DNA of 28,257 bases from SG8-41 sp035649495 (lineage in GTDB: Bacteria; Pseudomonadota; Gammaproteobacteria; Burkholderiales; SG8-41). Position 1 is the first letter of the stretch. The number at the start of each line of letters is the position of its first letter. Below, in pieces: positions 14,853 to 22,304 of the stretch. The notes under the pieces are model-generated. The model made no database searches. It had not been told where the DNA came from and saw only the letters and a list, made by a program, of their open reading frames with translations. The stretch spans positions 1-28,257 of the forward strand of contig DASRJL010000031.1 of NCBI GenBank assembly GCA_035649495.1, given 5' to 3'. Made by a program: the position numbers and the translations under genes.

Positions 14853-17135
14853 ATGGCTAGCGTGATCACCACTCCCGAAAAAGAGCTGAAAGTCGTCGGC
14901 ACGAGCCCGGTGCGCCCCGATGGCGTGCCGAAGGTGACGGGTACCGCCCAGTACGGCGCCGATTTCACCCTGCCCGGCATGCTGTGGGGCAAGATCCTGC
15001 GCTCGCCGCACGCGCACGCGCGCATCCGCTCCATCGATACCTCGAAAGCAGAGAAGCTGAAGGGCGTCAAGGCGGTGATGACCTCCAAGGACCTTCCCGA
15101 CCAGAAGTTCGAGTATGTCGGCCCCGAGCGCGTCGCCGTCAATTTCTGGCACATGACGCGCAACATCATGGCGCGCGAGAAGGTGCTCTACGAGGGGCAC
15201 GCGCTCGCCGCCGTCGCCGCGACGACGCCCGCGATCGCCGAAGAGGCGTTGAAGCTGATCGAGGTCGACTACGAAGTGCTGCCGCACGTCATCGACGTCG
15301 ATGAGGCGATGAAGCCCGACGCGCCGCTCCTCCATGAGGACATGATCACGCGCGGCATCGAGCCCGCGCCGACCAAGCCCTCGAATATCTCGAAGAAGAT
15401 CGAATACAAGATGGGCGACATCGACGCCGGCTTCGCCTCGGCCGACGAGATCGTCGAGATGAGCTTCAGGACGGCGCCGGTGCACCAGGGCTACATCGAG
15501 CCGCACGCCTGCCTCGCGCGCACCGATGCCGACGGCCAGGCCGAGGTCTGGGTTTCGACCCAGGGGCATTTCGTCGTGCGCACCATGGTGTGCAAGCTCC
15601 TCAGCATGAGAACGGGGGACCTGCGCGTGCATGCCGCCGAGATCGGCGGCGCCTTCGGCGGCAAGACCGTCGTATACGTCGAGCCGGTGGCCGTCGTCCT
15701 GGCGCGCAAGTCCGGCCATCCCGTCAAGATCATGATGAGCCGGGAAGAAGTGTTCCGTGGCACCGGGCCGACCTCCGGCGCTTCGATGAAGATCAAGATC
15801 GGTGTCACGCGCGAGGGCAAGATCGTGGCCGCCGACGCGCTCTACAAATACCAGGCGGGCGCCTTTCCCGGCTCGCCGGTCATGAACGGCTGCATGTGCG
15901 GCTTCGCGCCCTACGACATTCCGAACCAGCGTACTCTGGGCTACGACGTGGTCTGCAACCGGCCGAAGAGCGTCGCGTACCGCGCGCCCGGATCGCCGAT
16001 CTCGGCCTTCGCCGTGGAGAGTACGCTCGACGCGTGCGCGAAGAAGATCGGCATGGATCCCATACAGCTGCGTATCAAGAATGCGGCCAAGCCGGGAACG
16101 CCGCTGGTCTACGGCGAGAAGATCAATCACGCCGGCTTCGCCGAAACGCTGCAGGCGCTGTACAAGCATCCCGCGTGGTTGAAGCCGCTGGGCAAAAACC
16201 AGGGCCGCGGCATGGCCTGCGGCTACTGGTTCAACGGCGGCGGCGAATCGAGCGCGACGGTGCACGTCAACGAGGACGGCACGGCCGTGGTCGCGACGGG
16301 CAGCCCGGACATCGGCGGCTCGCGGGCGTCCATGGCGCAGATGGCGGCGGAGACGCTGGGCATAGCGTACGAGGCCGTCAGGCCGATCATTGCGGATACC
16401 AACTCGGTCGGCTACACGCAGGCGACCGGCGGCTCGCGCGTTACCTACGCGACCGGACGCGCCGTGATCGACGCGTGCAAGAAGGTGATCAACGAGATGT
16501 GCGCCCGGGCCGCGAAGATCTGGAAGATCGACGTCACGGACGTGATCTGGGAGGACGGCGCCGCCCGGCCGGCGGGCGCGCGTGCGGGCGAGTTTCCTCC
16601 GATGACGTTCAAGGAGATCGCGTCCAAGCGGACGGCGACCGGCGGGCCTATCGTTGCCGCTTCGGCTCTCAACGCGGGGGGCCAGGGACCGGGCTTCGCC
16701 GCCCAGTTCGCCGACGTGGAGGTCGATACCGAGACCGGGCAGGTGAAGATCCTGCGCTACGTCGCCGCGCAGGACGCGGGCCGCGCCATCCACCCGAAGT
16801 ACGTCGAGGGGCAGATCCAGGGCGGCGTCGTGCAGGGCATAGGCTGGGCGTTGAACGAGGAATACATCTACAACAAGGAAGGAAAGCTCGATAACCCTGG
16901 CTTCCTCGATTACCGGATCCCGGTGGCCTCCGATCTGCCGATGATCGATACGATCATCGTGGAGGTGCCGAACCCCAACCACCCCTTCGGCGTGAAGGGC
17001 GTGGCGGAAGCCAACATCGTGCCCCCGATGGCCGCGATCGCGAACGCGATCAACAACGCCATCGGTCGACGCCTGACGGAGCTGCCGATGTCGCCGCCGA
17101 AGGTGCTTGCCGCGATCGACGCCGGCGCCAAGTAA
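14853..17135 (+). CDS. Molybdenum hydroxylase large subunit (CoxL/XdhA type, Mo-cofactor binding)
   Basis: The 760-residue catalytic subunit of a xanthine-oxidase-family enzyme hydroxylates a substrate carbon with water at a Mo-molybdopterin cytosine dinucleotide site. The N-terminal domain begins at VGTSPVRPDGVPKVTGTAQYG, followed by SPHAHARI. Cofactor-binding GGAFGGK is at 265-271. AYRAPGS at 375-381 occupies the place of the substrate/cofactor loop that is AYRGAGR in other members. The active-site Glu is E719 in GVKGVAEAN (713-721). The CoxL-type AYxCSFR loop is absent, so it is not a form I CO dehydrogenase; an N-heterocycle, aromatic acyl-CoA or purine substrate is more likely, unresolved. 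ATG 14853 is preceded by GGAGG at 7 nt. No maturation genes are in view. Confidence 0.95.
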   Translation: MASVITTPEKELKVVGTSPVRPDGVPKVTGTAQYGADFTLPGMLWGKILRSPHAHARIRSIDTSKAEKLKGVKAVMTSKDLPDQKFEYVGPERVAVNFWHMTRNIMAREKVLYEGHALAAVAATTPAIAEEALKLIEVDYEVLPHVIDVDEAMKPDAPLLHEDMITRGIEPAPTKPSNISKKIEYKMGDIDAGFASADEIVEMSFRTAPVHQGYIEPHACLARTDADGQAEVWVSTQGHFVVRTMVCKLLSMRTGDLRVHAAEIGGAFGGKTVVYVEPVAVVLARKSGHPVKIMMSREEVFRGTGPTSGASMKIKIGVTREGKIVAADALYKYQAGAFPGSPVMNGCMCGFAPYDIPNQRTLGYDVVCNRPKSVAYRAPGSPISAFAVESTLDACAKKIGMDPIQLRIKNAAKPGTPLVYGEKINHAGFAETLQALYKHPAWLKPLGKNQGRGMACGYWFNGGGESSATVHVNEDGTAVVATGSPDIGGSRASMAQMAAETLGIAYEAVRPIIADTNSVGYTQATGGSRVTYATGRAVIDACKKVINEMCARAAKIWKIDVTDVIWEDGAARPAGARAGEFPPMTFKEIASKRTATGGPIVAASALNAGGQGPGFAAQFADVEVDTETGQVKILRYVAAQDAGRAIHPKYVEGQIQGGVVQGIGWALNEEYIYNKEGKLDNPGFLDYRIPVASDLPMIDTIIVEVPNPNHPFGVKGVAEANIVPPMAAIANAINNAIGRRLTELPMSPPKVLAAIDAGAK

Positions 17136-17142
17136 CGAGGGT

Positions 17143-17165
17143 GCCTGACGCTGATTCCGTCAGGC
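17143..17165 (+). terminator. Hairpin downstream of the Mo-hydroxylase operon
   Basis: A perfect 8-bp stem, GCCTGACG (17143-17150) with CGTCAGGC (17158-17165), has a 7-nt loop and begins 8 bp after the large-subunit stop. Only GTTCT follows, not a proper T run, so termination may be weak or the hairpin may protect the 3' end. Its left arm contains the same CTGACGC unit as the heptad arrays. Confidence 0.6.
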
Positions 17166-17182
17166 GTTCTAAATGAGGCGCG

Positions 17183-18202
17183 ATGAGCGAGCACGGCAGG
17201 GCGCAATGGCTGTCGCTGCATAGCGAGGAGGTTCTCGAGCCGGACCTGCCGATCATCGACGCGCACCACCATCTGTGGACGCGCCCGGGCAATCGCTATC
17301 TCATCGACGATTACCTGGCCGAAGCGCGGACCGGCCACAACATCGAGGCCTCGGTGTTCGTGGAGTGCGGCGCTTTCTACCGCAAGTCCGGGCCCGAGCT
17401 GATGGCGCCGGTCGGCCAGGTGGAATTCGCCAACGGCGTCGCAGCGATGGCGGCGAGCGGCGCATACGGGAGCACGCTGGTGTGTGCCGGCATCGTCGGC
17501 ACCGCCGATCTCCGTGTCGGAGCGGAGGTGGCGCAGGTGCTCGACGCGCAGATCGCAGCCGCCGGCGACCGCTTCCGCGGCATCCGCTTCATCACCAAGT
17601 GGGACCCGGACGAGGAGCTGAACACCGGGCGCTACAAGCCGCCGCGCGGGCTCATGCAGGACCGCGCTTTCCGCGCGGGCTTCGCGACGCTCGCGCCGCG
17701 CAAGCTCTCGTTCGACGCGATGGTCTACCATCCCCAGCACCTGGAGCTGGCGGATCTCGCCCGCGCCTTTCCGGACACCACGATCGTGGTGAACCATGTC
17801 GGCGGACTGGTTGCCCACACGCGCACCTACCTGGCGCGCAGGGATGAAGCAATCGCCGCGTGGCGGTCCGGCATGGCGGAGCTGGCGAAATGCCCGAACG
17901 TCTACGTCAAGCTGGGCGGGCTCGGCATGTCTTATCTCGGACTCGGCTTCGACAGGCTGGAAAGGCCCGCATCCTCGGAGCAACTCGCGCAGGCGTGGGG
18001 GCCGCTCTTCAAGCATTGCATCGACAAGTTCGGTCCGGGACGCTGCATGTTCGAGAGCAATTTCCCGCCGGACCGCGAGTCCGTCAGCTTCCCGGTCCTC
18101 TGGAACGCCTTCAAGCGCGTGGCCGCCGGATATTCCGCCGCCGAAAAGCGGGCGCTCTTTCATGGCGCGGCGGCGAGAGCGTACCGGTTGAATTTGGAAT
18201 AG
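17183..18202 (+). CDS. Amidohydrolase family 2 (COG3618-type metal-dependent hydrolase)
   Basis: The 339-residue TIM-barrel hydrolase has the metal-binding H-x-H near the N-terminus (IIDAHHHLW, H28 and H30). A strand-end His follows at 205 (VVNHVGG), and the FESNFPPDRES block (290-300) is where the family keeps its late acidic ligand. This FESNFP variant, with Asn293 in the place of the usual Asp, is shared by a subgroup of lactonase- and amidase-like enzymes, so lactone or amide hydrolysis is likely; the substrate is unknown. The start ATG 17183 has GAGG 4 nt upstream. It follows the molybdenum hydroxylase by 47 bp containing a hairpin, and may act on the hydroxylated product (inference). 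The stop codon runs directly into heptad array C. Confidence 0.9.
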   Translation: MSEHGRAQWLSLHSEEVLEPDLPIIDAHHHLWTRPGNRYLIDDYLAEARTGHNIEASVFVECGAFYRKSGPELMAPVGQVEFANGVAAMAASGAYGSTLVCAGIVGTADLRVGAEVAQVLDAQIAAAGDRFRGIRFITKWDPDEELNTGRYKPPRGLMQDRAFRAGFATLAPRKLSFDAMVYHPQHLELADLARAFPDTTIVVNHVGGLVAHTRTYLARRDEAIAAWRSGMAELAKCPNVYVKLGGLGMSYLGLGFDRLERPASSEQLAQAWGPLFKHCIDKFGPGRCMFESNFPPDRESVSFPVLWNAFKRVAAGYSAAEKRALFHGAAARAYRLNLE

Positions 18203-18236
18203 TGACCGGTGACCGGTGACCAGTGACCCGTGACTG
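18202..18236 (+). repeat. TGAC heptad array C (5 units)
   Basis: Five uninterrupted 7-bp units of the form GTGACNN (gtgaccg, gtgaccg, gtgacca, gtgaccc, gtgactg) start on the last base of the amidohydrolase stop codon. The TGAC strand is again the coding strand of the upstream gene. Confidence 0.85.
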
Positions 18237-18266
18237 GAGAAATGCAAGGATGAAGGCAGAAGGATG

Positions 18267-18395
18267 AAGGATGACCCCCCGCTTTGCGGGTGTTCAAGCG
18301 TCCCTCCCTTTCGCTCCGCCCGGTCGGTAAGCTACCGGCCGAGGGCACCGAAAGGCCGGGACAAGCAGCTATCACCGAAGATGAGGGTCATCCTT
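18267..18395. repeat. 129-bp foldback element with 11-bp terminal inverted repeats
   Basis: Perfect 11-bp inverted ends, AAGGATGACCC (18267-18277) and GGGTCATCCTT (18385-18395), enclose GC-rich sequence with two internal hairpins: CCCGC-TTT-GCGGG and a 9-bp stem with a 3-nt loop in CGGTCGGTA-AGC-TACCGGCCG. Extra AAGGATGA copies lie outside the left end, and TTCATCCTT lies outside the right end. It could be a miniature mobile element or a dispersed intergenic repeat. No clear target duplication is seen and no transposase is nearby. It contains no gene. Confidence 0.5.
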
Positions 18396-18414
18396 CCACG
18401 TTCATCCTTAATCC

Positions 18415-18442
18415 TTTGTACGTGTCACGTATCTCGTATAAC
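18415..18442 (+). promoter_or_regulatory. Possible promoter with operator-like palindrome for the aminotransferase
   Basis: TTTGTA (18415-18420) and TATAAC (18437-18442) are separated by 16 bp and lie just upstream of ATG 18464; the -10 matches well, the -35 poorly. Between them stands a perfect 6-1-6 palindrome, TACGTGTCACGTA (18419-18431), in the position where a repressor would block polymerase. The function is inferred from sequence only. Confidence 0.35.
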
Positions 18443-18463
18443 ACCTTCCCGGTGGAGCAGCCC

Positions 18464-19834
18464 ATGACGGACGCAGAGATGATCAAGTACCTGTGGACGC
18501 ACAAGACCCAGGACCACCCGTCCTGGTCCGACGAAGACCTCATGATCGAGCGCGGCGAGGGCGTCTACGTCTGGAACAGCAAAGGCCGCCGGCTCTTCGA
18601 CGCCTACGCCGGTCTCGCGGTGGTGAACGTCGGCCACGGCCGCATGGAAATCGCCGACGCGGTGCGCGAGCAGGTGGCGAAGCTCGCTTATTACCCGACG
18701 ACCCGCCAGTTCTCCAATCCTCCCGCGGCGCGGCTCGCGGCGCGGCTCGCGGGACTCACGCCCGGCGATCTCAACTACACGCTGTTCGCCGTGAGTGGCT
18801 CGGAGGCCAACGAGCGCTCGATGCAGATCGCGCGCGTTTACTGGTTGAAGGTGGGGCGGCCGCGCAAGTACAAAGTCGTCTCGCTCACCTACGGCTACCA
18901 CGGCGCGACGCTGGCGACGCTCGCCATCTGCGGCCAGCCCGACATGGTGCGTCCCTACGAGCCGCTGGCGTGGCAGGGCTTCCGCAAGGTGGCCGCGCCG
19001 TACCCGATGTGGGACCGCGGCGCCGGGACCGACGAGGACCTGGTGCGCCGCTGTGCCGACCGCCTGGCGGACACGATCCGCGAGGAAGATCCGGAAACGG
19101 TCGCCGCCGTGATCCTGGAGCCCTGCTTGTCCTCGGGCGGCTGCATCATCCCGCCGCTCGGCTGGCTGGAGCGCGTGCGCGATGTCTGCGACGATCTCGA
19201 CGTGCTGATGATTGCAGACGAAGTCATCACCGGCTTTGGCCGGACCGGCAAGTGGTTCGGCGTGGATCACGAGGGCGTCGTGCCCGATCTCATGTCGGTC
19301 GCGAAGGGCATCACTTCGGGCTATATCCCGCTCTCGGCATCGATCGCGCGGGAGAAGCTAGCCGCGGCGTTTCCCGACGATAGCCGCGAGGAAAACGTTC
19401 ATCCGAATACCTACTGCGGGCACCCGGTGGCGTGCGCCGCGGCACTCGCCAATCTCGCGATCCTCGAGCGCGAAAACCTCGTGCAGAACGCCGAGACGAT
19501 GGGCGCCAGGCTGCACGCGGCGATAGCCGCTCGCGTCCGCGACTGCGCCATCGTCGGCGAGGTGCGCTCGCGCGGGCTCATGGTGGCCATCGACTTCGCC
19601 GAGCCCGGGCACCGCGACCGGCCGCTGGCGCGGGAGCGGGTTGCGAGCCTCAACACCCGCGCGCTCGACCAGGGCTATATCGCCATGGCGAAGGACAGCG
19701 TGCTGCGGCTCGCGCCGCCGCTCTGCATCAGCGCGGGAGAGGTGGACGAGCTGGCGCAGCTGGTCGGGGAGACCGTGCGCGATCTGCAGGATGAAGTGAC
19801 GCGCTCCACCCGCGGCAAAGTCGCTGCCGCTTAG
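18464..19834 (+). CDS. Class III (omega) PLP-dependent aminotransferase
   Basis: The 456-residue fold-type I transaminase of subgroup III transfers an amino group from omega-amino acids or amines to pyruvate or a keto acid in the cytosol. Visible landmarks are SGSEANE (111-117, PLP phosphate), YGYHGAT (143-149), the PLP-nitrogen Asp252 in ADEVITGFGRTG, and the Schiff-base Lys281 in SVAKGITSGY, followed by the HPNTYCGHPVACAAAL block. ATG 18464 has GGTGGAG 6 nt upstream; the frame is open back to 18284, but that lies across the foldback element and has no family resemblance. Likely relatives are beta-alanine, taurine or omega-amino-acid:pyruvate transaminases; the precise donor is not decided. 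The gene converges on the FGE-like gene. Confidence 0.94.
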   Translation: MTDAEMIKYLWTHKTQDHPSWSDEDLMIERGEGVYVWNSKGRRLFDAYAGLAVVNVGHGRMEIADAVREQVAKLAYYPTTRQFSNPPAARLAARLAGLTPGDLNYTLFAVSGSEANERSMQIARVYWLKVGRPRKYKVVSLTYGYHGATLATLAICGQPDMVRPYEPLAWQGFRKVAAPYPMWDRGAGTDEDLVRRCADRLADTIREEDPETVAAVILEPCLSSGGCIIPPLGWLERVRDVCDDLDVLMIADEVITGFGRTGKWFGVDHEGVVPDLMSVAKGITSGYIPLSASIAREKLAAAFPDDSREENVHPNTYCGHPVACAAALANLAILERENLVQNAETMGARLHAAIAARVRDCAIVGEVRSRGLMVAIDFAEPGHRDRPLARERVASLNTRALDQGYIAMAKDSVLRLAPPLCISAGEVDELAQLVGETVRDLQDEVTRSTRGKVAAA

Positions 19835-19864
19835 AGACCATCGGCCGCAGGGATCAAGACGCGC

Positions 19865-19892
19865 CTGACCCCTGACGCCTGACCGCTGACGG
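19865..19892 (+). repeat. TGAC heptad array D (4 units)
   Basis: Four uninterrupted 7-bp units, CTGACNN (ctgaccc, ctgacgc, ctgaccg, ctgacgg), lie between the aminotransferase stop (19834) and the convergent FGE-like stop (19895). The last three are nearly identical in sequence to units of array B. Confidence 0.82.
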
Positions 19893-19894
19893 CT

Positions 19895-20842
19895 CTAGAG
19901 GTCCGCGGCGACGCGGAAACCCCGGCGATAGACCCGCACGGTAGTGGGGCTGCCGACGCGGTACGCGGCGCGCACGCCCGCGGGAGCATCGAGCCAGGAA
20001 CCGCCGCGCACCGCGCGCAGGGTGCAATCACCAGTAGTCCGGGCGCTTCCGTCGGACGGCGCGCCGCCGTAATTCCCGCTCCAGCAGTCCTGCGTCCACT
20101 CCTCCACGTTGCCCAGCATATCGTGGAGGCCGAAGGCGTTGGCGCGATAGCTTCCGACCGGAGCGGTCCAGGCATGCCGGTCGTTGCAATCGACGGCGTT
20201 CCAGGTGCTCGCGCCGGGGACCTGCACCCCGGTAGCGAGATCGGCCCCGTTGGCGAAGCTGCAGGACATCCCGGCATCGTCGCCCCAGTAGCGCGCCGTC
20301 GTGGAGCCCGCTCTGGCTGCGTATTCCCATTCGGCTTCCGTCAGCAGCCGATATTTCCTGCCGGTCTCGCGGCTCAACCATCCCGCATAGGCGCTGGCGT
20401 CTTCCCAGCTGACACAGGTCACGGGGTGCGAGTCGCTCTGGGGATAGCCGGGGTTGCGCCAGTCTTTCGCCCGGTCCAGCTCGAACGCGGCTCCGGTCCA
20501 GATGAAGCACCCGTCGCTTCCCCGGCGTGTCGCCTCCGCGAACGTCCGGTATTGGCCCCGCGTCACCTCGAACTTCCCCGCGGAGAAACTTCCGACGCTC
20601 ACGCTGCGCTGCGGCTGGCTGCGGTTGCGAAACTCCCCGGACAGGTTCTCGCGCTCTTCCTCGCCCGGCGCCGCCCCCATCACGAACTTCCCCGCCGGAA
20701 CGACCACCATCTCGGGGCAATGCGTGCAGTCTTCGGCAACGGCCGGAAAGGGGCAGGGCAGGAACGCGAGCGCGAGAAACAGGCGGAGCGGAGCGGGACT
20801 CCGGGCGTTCGCTCTACGCTCAGGGCGAACGGGGTTTTGCAT
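19895..20842 (-). CDS. Secreted FGE/sulfatase-modifying-factor-fold protein (no FGE cysteines)
   Basis: The 315-residue protein has a basic N-terminus and a hydrophobic signal segment (LRLFLALAFLPCPFPAVAED, about 20-39), so it is probably periplasmic. The FGE-sulfatase domain follows: MVVVPAGKFVMG, FEVTRGQYRTFAEAT, HPVTCVSWEDASAYAGWLS, YRLLTEAEWEYAARAG, FGLHDMLGNVEEWTQDCW and the closing AVRGGSWLDAP with RRGFRVA. In true formylglycine-generating enzymes the segment after RGGSW carries the catalytic cysteines; here it reads LDAPAG, so sulfatase activation is unlikely. No sulfatase gene is visible. ATG 20842 is chosen; TTG 20845 is directly before it. It lies 7 bp behind the stop of the gene at 20850 and is very probably co-transcribed with it. 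Confidence 0.9.
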   Translation of the reverse strand: MQNPVRPERRANARSPAPLRLFLALAFLPCPFPAVAEDCTHCPEMVVVPAGKFVMGAAPGEEERENLSGEFRNRSQPQRSVSVGSFSAGKFEVTRGQYRTFAEATRRGSDGCFIWTGAAFELDRAKDWRNPGYPQSDSHPVTCVSWEDASAYAGWLSRETGRKYRLLTEAEWEYAARAGSTTARYWGDDAGMSCSFANGADLATGVQVPGASTWNAVDCNDRHAWTAPVGSYRANAFGLHDMLGNVEEWTQDCWSGNYGGAPSDGSARTTGDCTLRAVRGGSWLDAPAGVRAAYRVGSPTTVRVYRRGFRVAADL

Positions 20843-20849
20843 CAACCGG

Positions 20850-21974
20850 CTAGCGGTCCTTCCCGAAGGTTTCCTCGGGGCCGCCGCTCTCTTTTTCTTT
20901 TCCAGCCCGCTCGAGGACCTTGCTTGCCATCCGTTCCCATCTGTCCATCGTTCTGTCAGCGGTCTTCTCTCCCGGCTTCTCCGGCGCTTTTTCGACGGGA
21001 GCCGGCGCGGTCGGTGTTCTTACGTCCGCTTTGGAGGGCTCCGCTTTCGCGACTTCCGCCACCTTCACAGGTTGCGCGGGAGCGGTTGGTGCGGGAGGCG
21101 ATGCCGCTGCGGGAATCTCCGCGACTCTGGGAGGCGTCGCCGCCGCGGGAGACTTCGCCACCCTGGCCGCCGGCGCCGTCGCGCTGCGCGAGGGCGGCAA
21201 GCCCATCGCTTTCTCGGCGACCTCGAACACGCAAAGCAGGTCGCGCAGAGGTATGTTCGCCGCGATGATCGCCGGTGTCGCCAGCTCCAGATCGTGAATC
21301 GCGTGGTACGGCTCGCCCGGCTTCTCACGCTCGCGCTGGAAGCGCGCCTCGTCGATCGCAACGCGCACCTCGAGCGGGATCCGGGAATGCCAGATTTTTC
21401 CCGGGATCGTCGTGCGGATCTCGTGCGGCGTCAGCAGCGGCTTGCGCGTCATCCCTTCGATCGTGCTGGAGCTCGCGAGCAGCCGGTCGATGAGCCACGC
21501 GACCAGCTCCTGGTTCGGCGGAACGTCCTGATCCCACGGCATCCGCTCGCGGAACCCGGTCCAAATGTCGGCGACCGGCGCGTAGGCGGCAAGCTCGATC
21601 GCGTCGAACTCGTTTTCGAACTGGTCAACGGTCACGTCGCCGGCGTCGATAACCGAATCGATCAGCGCGGCCTGGAAATCCGGCTGTTTGTTGCGCGCGG
21701 CTTTCGGCTTGAGCCCCGTGAGACTGCACGTAATCCTCTGGCGGATGTCGGGGCGCTGCGCGAACCACCCCATGCGCTCGGTCGCGTCCCACGTGCCGCG
21801 GAGGAGGTCCGGCGTCCACCAGGAGAATCGCGAGCCGCGCAATTTCGAAACGAGCTCCGCGATCAGCTGGAGCGCGGCGTTGCCCGCAACGTGCGAGCGC
21901 GATTCCTGTGCGAGGGCCGTATCCTCGGGCCCGGGCGTCTCGGGATGTCGAAGCGACATGGGAAGGTCGGGCAT
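20850..21974 (-). CDS. Hypothetical protein with Ala/Pro/Lys-rich C-terminal region
   Basis: I do not recognise this 374-residue protein. Residues about 15-255 look globular and soluble, with a Trp-rich segment (SRFSWWTPDLLRGTWDATE) and several predicted helices. From about residue 265 to 355 the composition changes to low-complexity Ala/Pro/Lys/Thr with repeated short runs such as AAASPPAPTAPAQP, ending in a charged helix (MDRWERMASKVLERAGKEKE). No signal peptide or membrane segment is seen. ATG 21974 has GAGG 5 nt upstream; a TTG at 21989 would add five residues. It is followed after 7 bp by the secreted FGE-like gene. The low-complexity region could be a flexible linker or interaction tail. 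Confidence 0.8.
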   Translation of the reverse strand: MPDLPMSLRHPETPGPEDTALAQESRSHVAGNAALQLIAELVSKLRGSRFSWWTPDLLRGTWDATERMGWFAQRPDIRQRITCSLTGLKPKAARNKQPDFQAALIDSVIDAGDVTVDQFENEFDAIELAAYAPVADIWTGFRERMPWDQDVPPNQELVAWLIDRLLASSSTIEGMTRKPLLTPHEIRTTIPGKIWHSRIPLEVRVAIDEARFQREREKPGEPYHAIHDLELATPAIIAANIPLRDLLCVFEVAEKAMGLPPSRSATAPAARVAKSPAAATPPRVAEIPAAASPPAPTAPAQPVKVAEVAKAEPSKADVRTPTAPAPVEKAPEKPGEKTADRTMDRWERMASKVLERAGKEKESGGPEETFGKDR

Positions 21975-22304
21975 GGGTGCCTCGGGCAAGAGTGGAGCGG
22001 GTTAGGTTAGCAGAGTGCTCAGCTTGGTGCCCAAATTTTAAGCAAGTCGCATACCCGGAACATCGGACGTCGAATCATGGGCTTACGGCTCCGGAAAGGG
22101 TGGTCGCCGTCGAATTCGGGGCGATGCCTCCGTGATCTCGACATTCCCCCGCACCGGGAAATCCAGCGGAACAAATGGCGGATAATGACCGAAAACCGGG
22201 CCGGATGGCGCGCGCGCTCTCTGGAAGGTGGCGCACCGGAACCGGCGGTAAGGAAGTGGGGAGAGTCCCGCCAGCGACCGGCGAGCAGCAAAAGGGAGAC
22301 CAGG
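21975..22304. other. Divergent intergenic region, about 330 bp
   Basis: No convincing gene lies here. The frame of the downstream symporter is open through most of it but shows no family sequence before ATG 22305. Possible -10 elements are TAAAAT on the minus strand (22035-22040) and GATAAT on the plus strand (22181-22186), each without a good -35. A stretch at 22061-22078 (catcggacgtcgaatcat) looks like a degenerate short repeat, but I cannot support it. Confidence 0.4.

Noticed and set aside
14805..16982. 725-codon open frame antisense to the Mo-hydroxylase large subunit
   Set aside because: It is the usual byproduct of high-GC codon use on the opposite strand; the product has no family motifs, while the plus-strand gene is fully recognisable.
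3436..19892. TGAC heptad arrays as CRISPR or classic REP elements
   Set aside because: Units are 7 bp without spacers, and the arrays have no conserved inverted-repeat hairpin.
19895..20842. True formylglycine-generating enzyme
   Set aside because: The cysteines expected after RGGSW are replaced by LDAPAG and no sulfatase gene is present.
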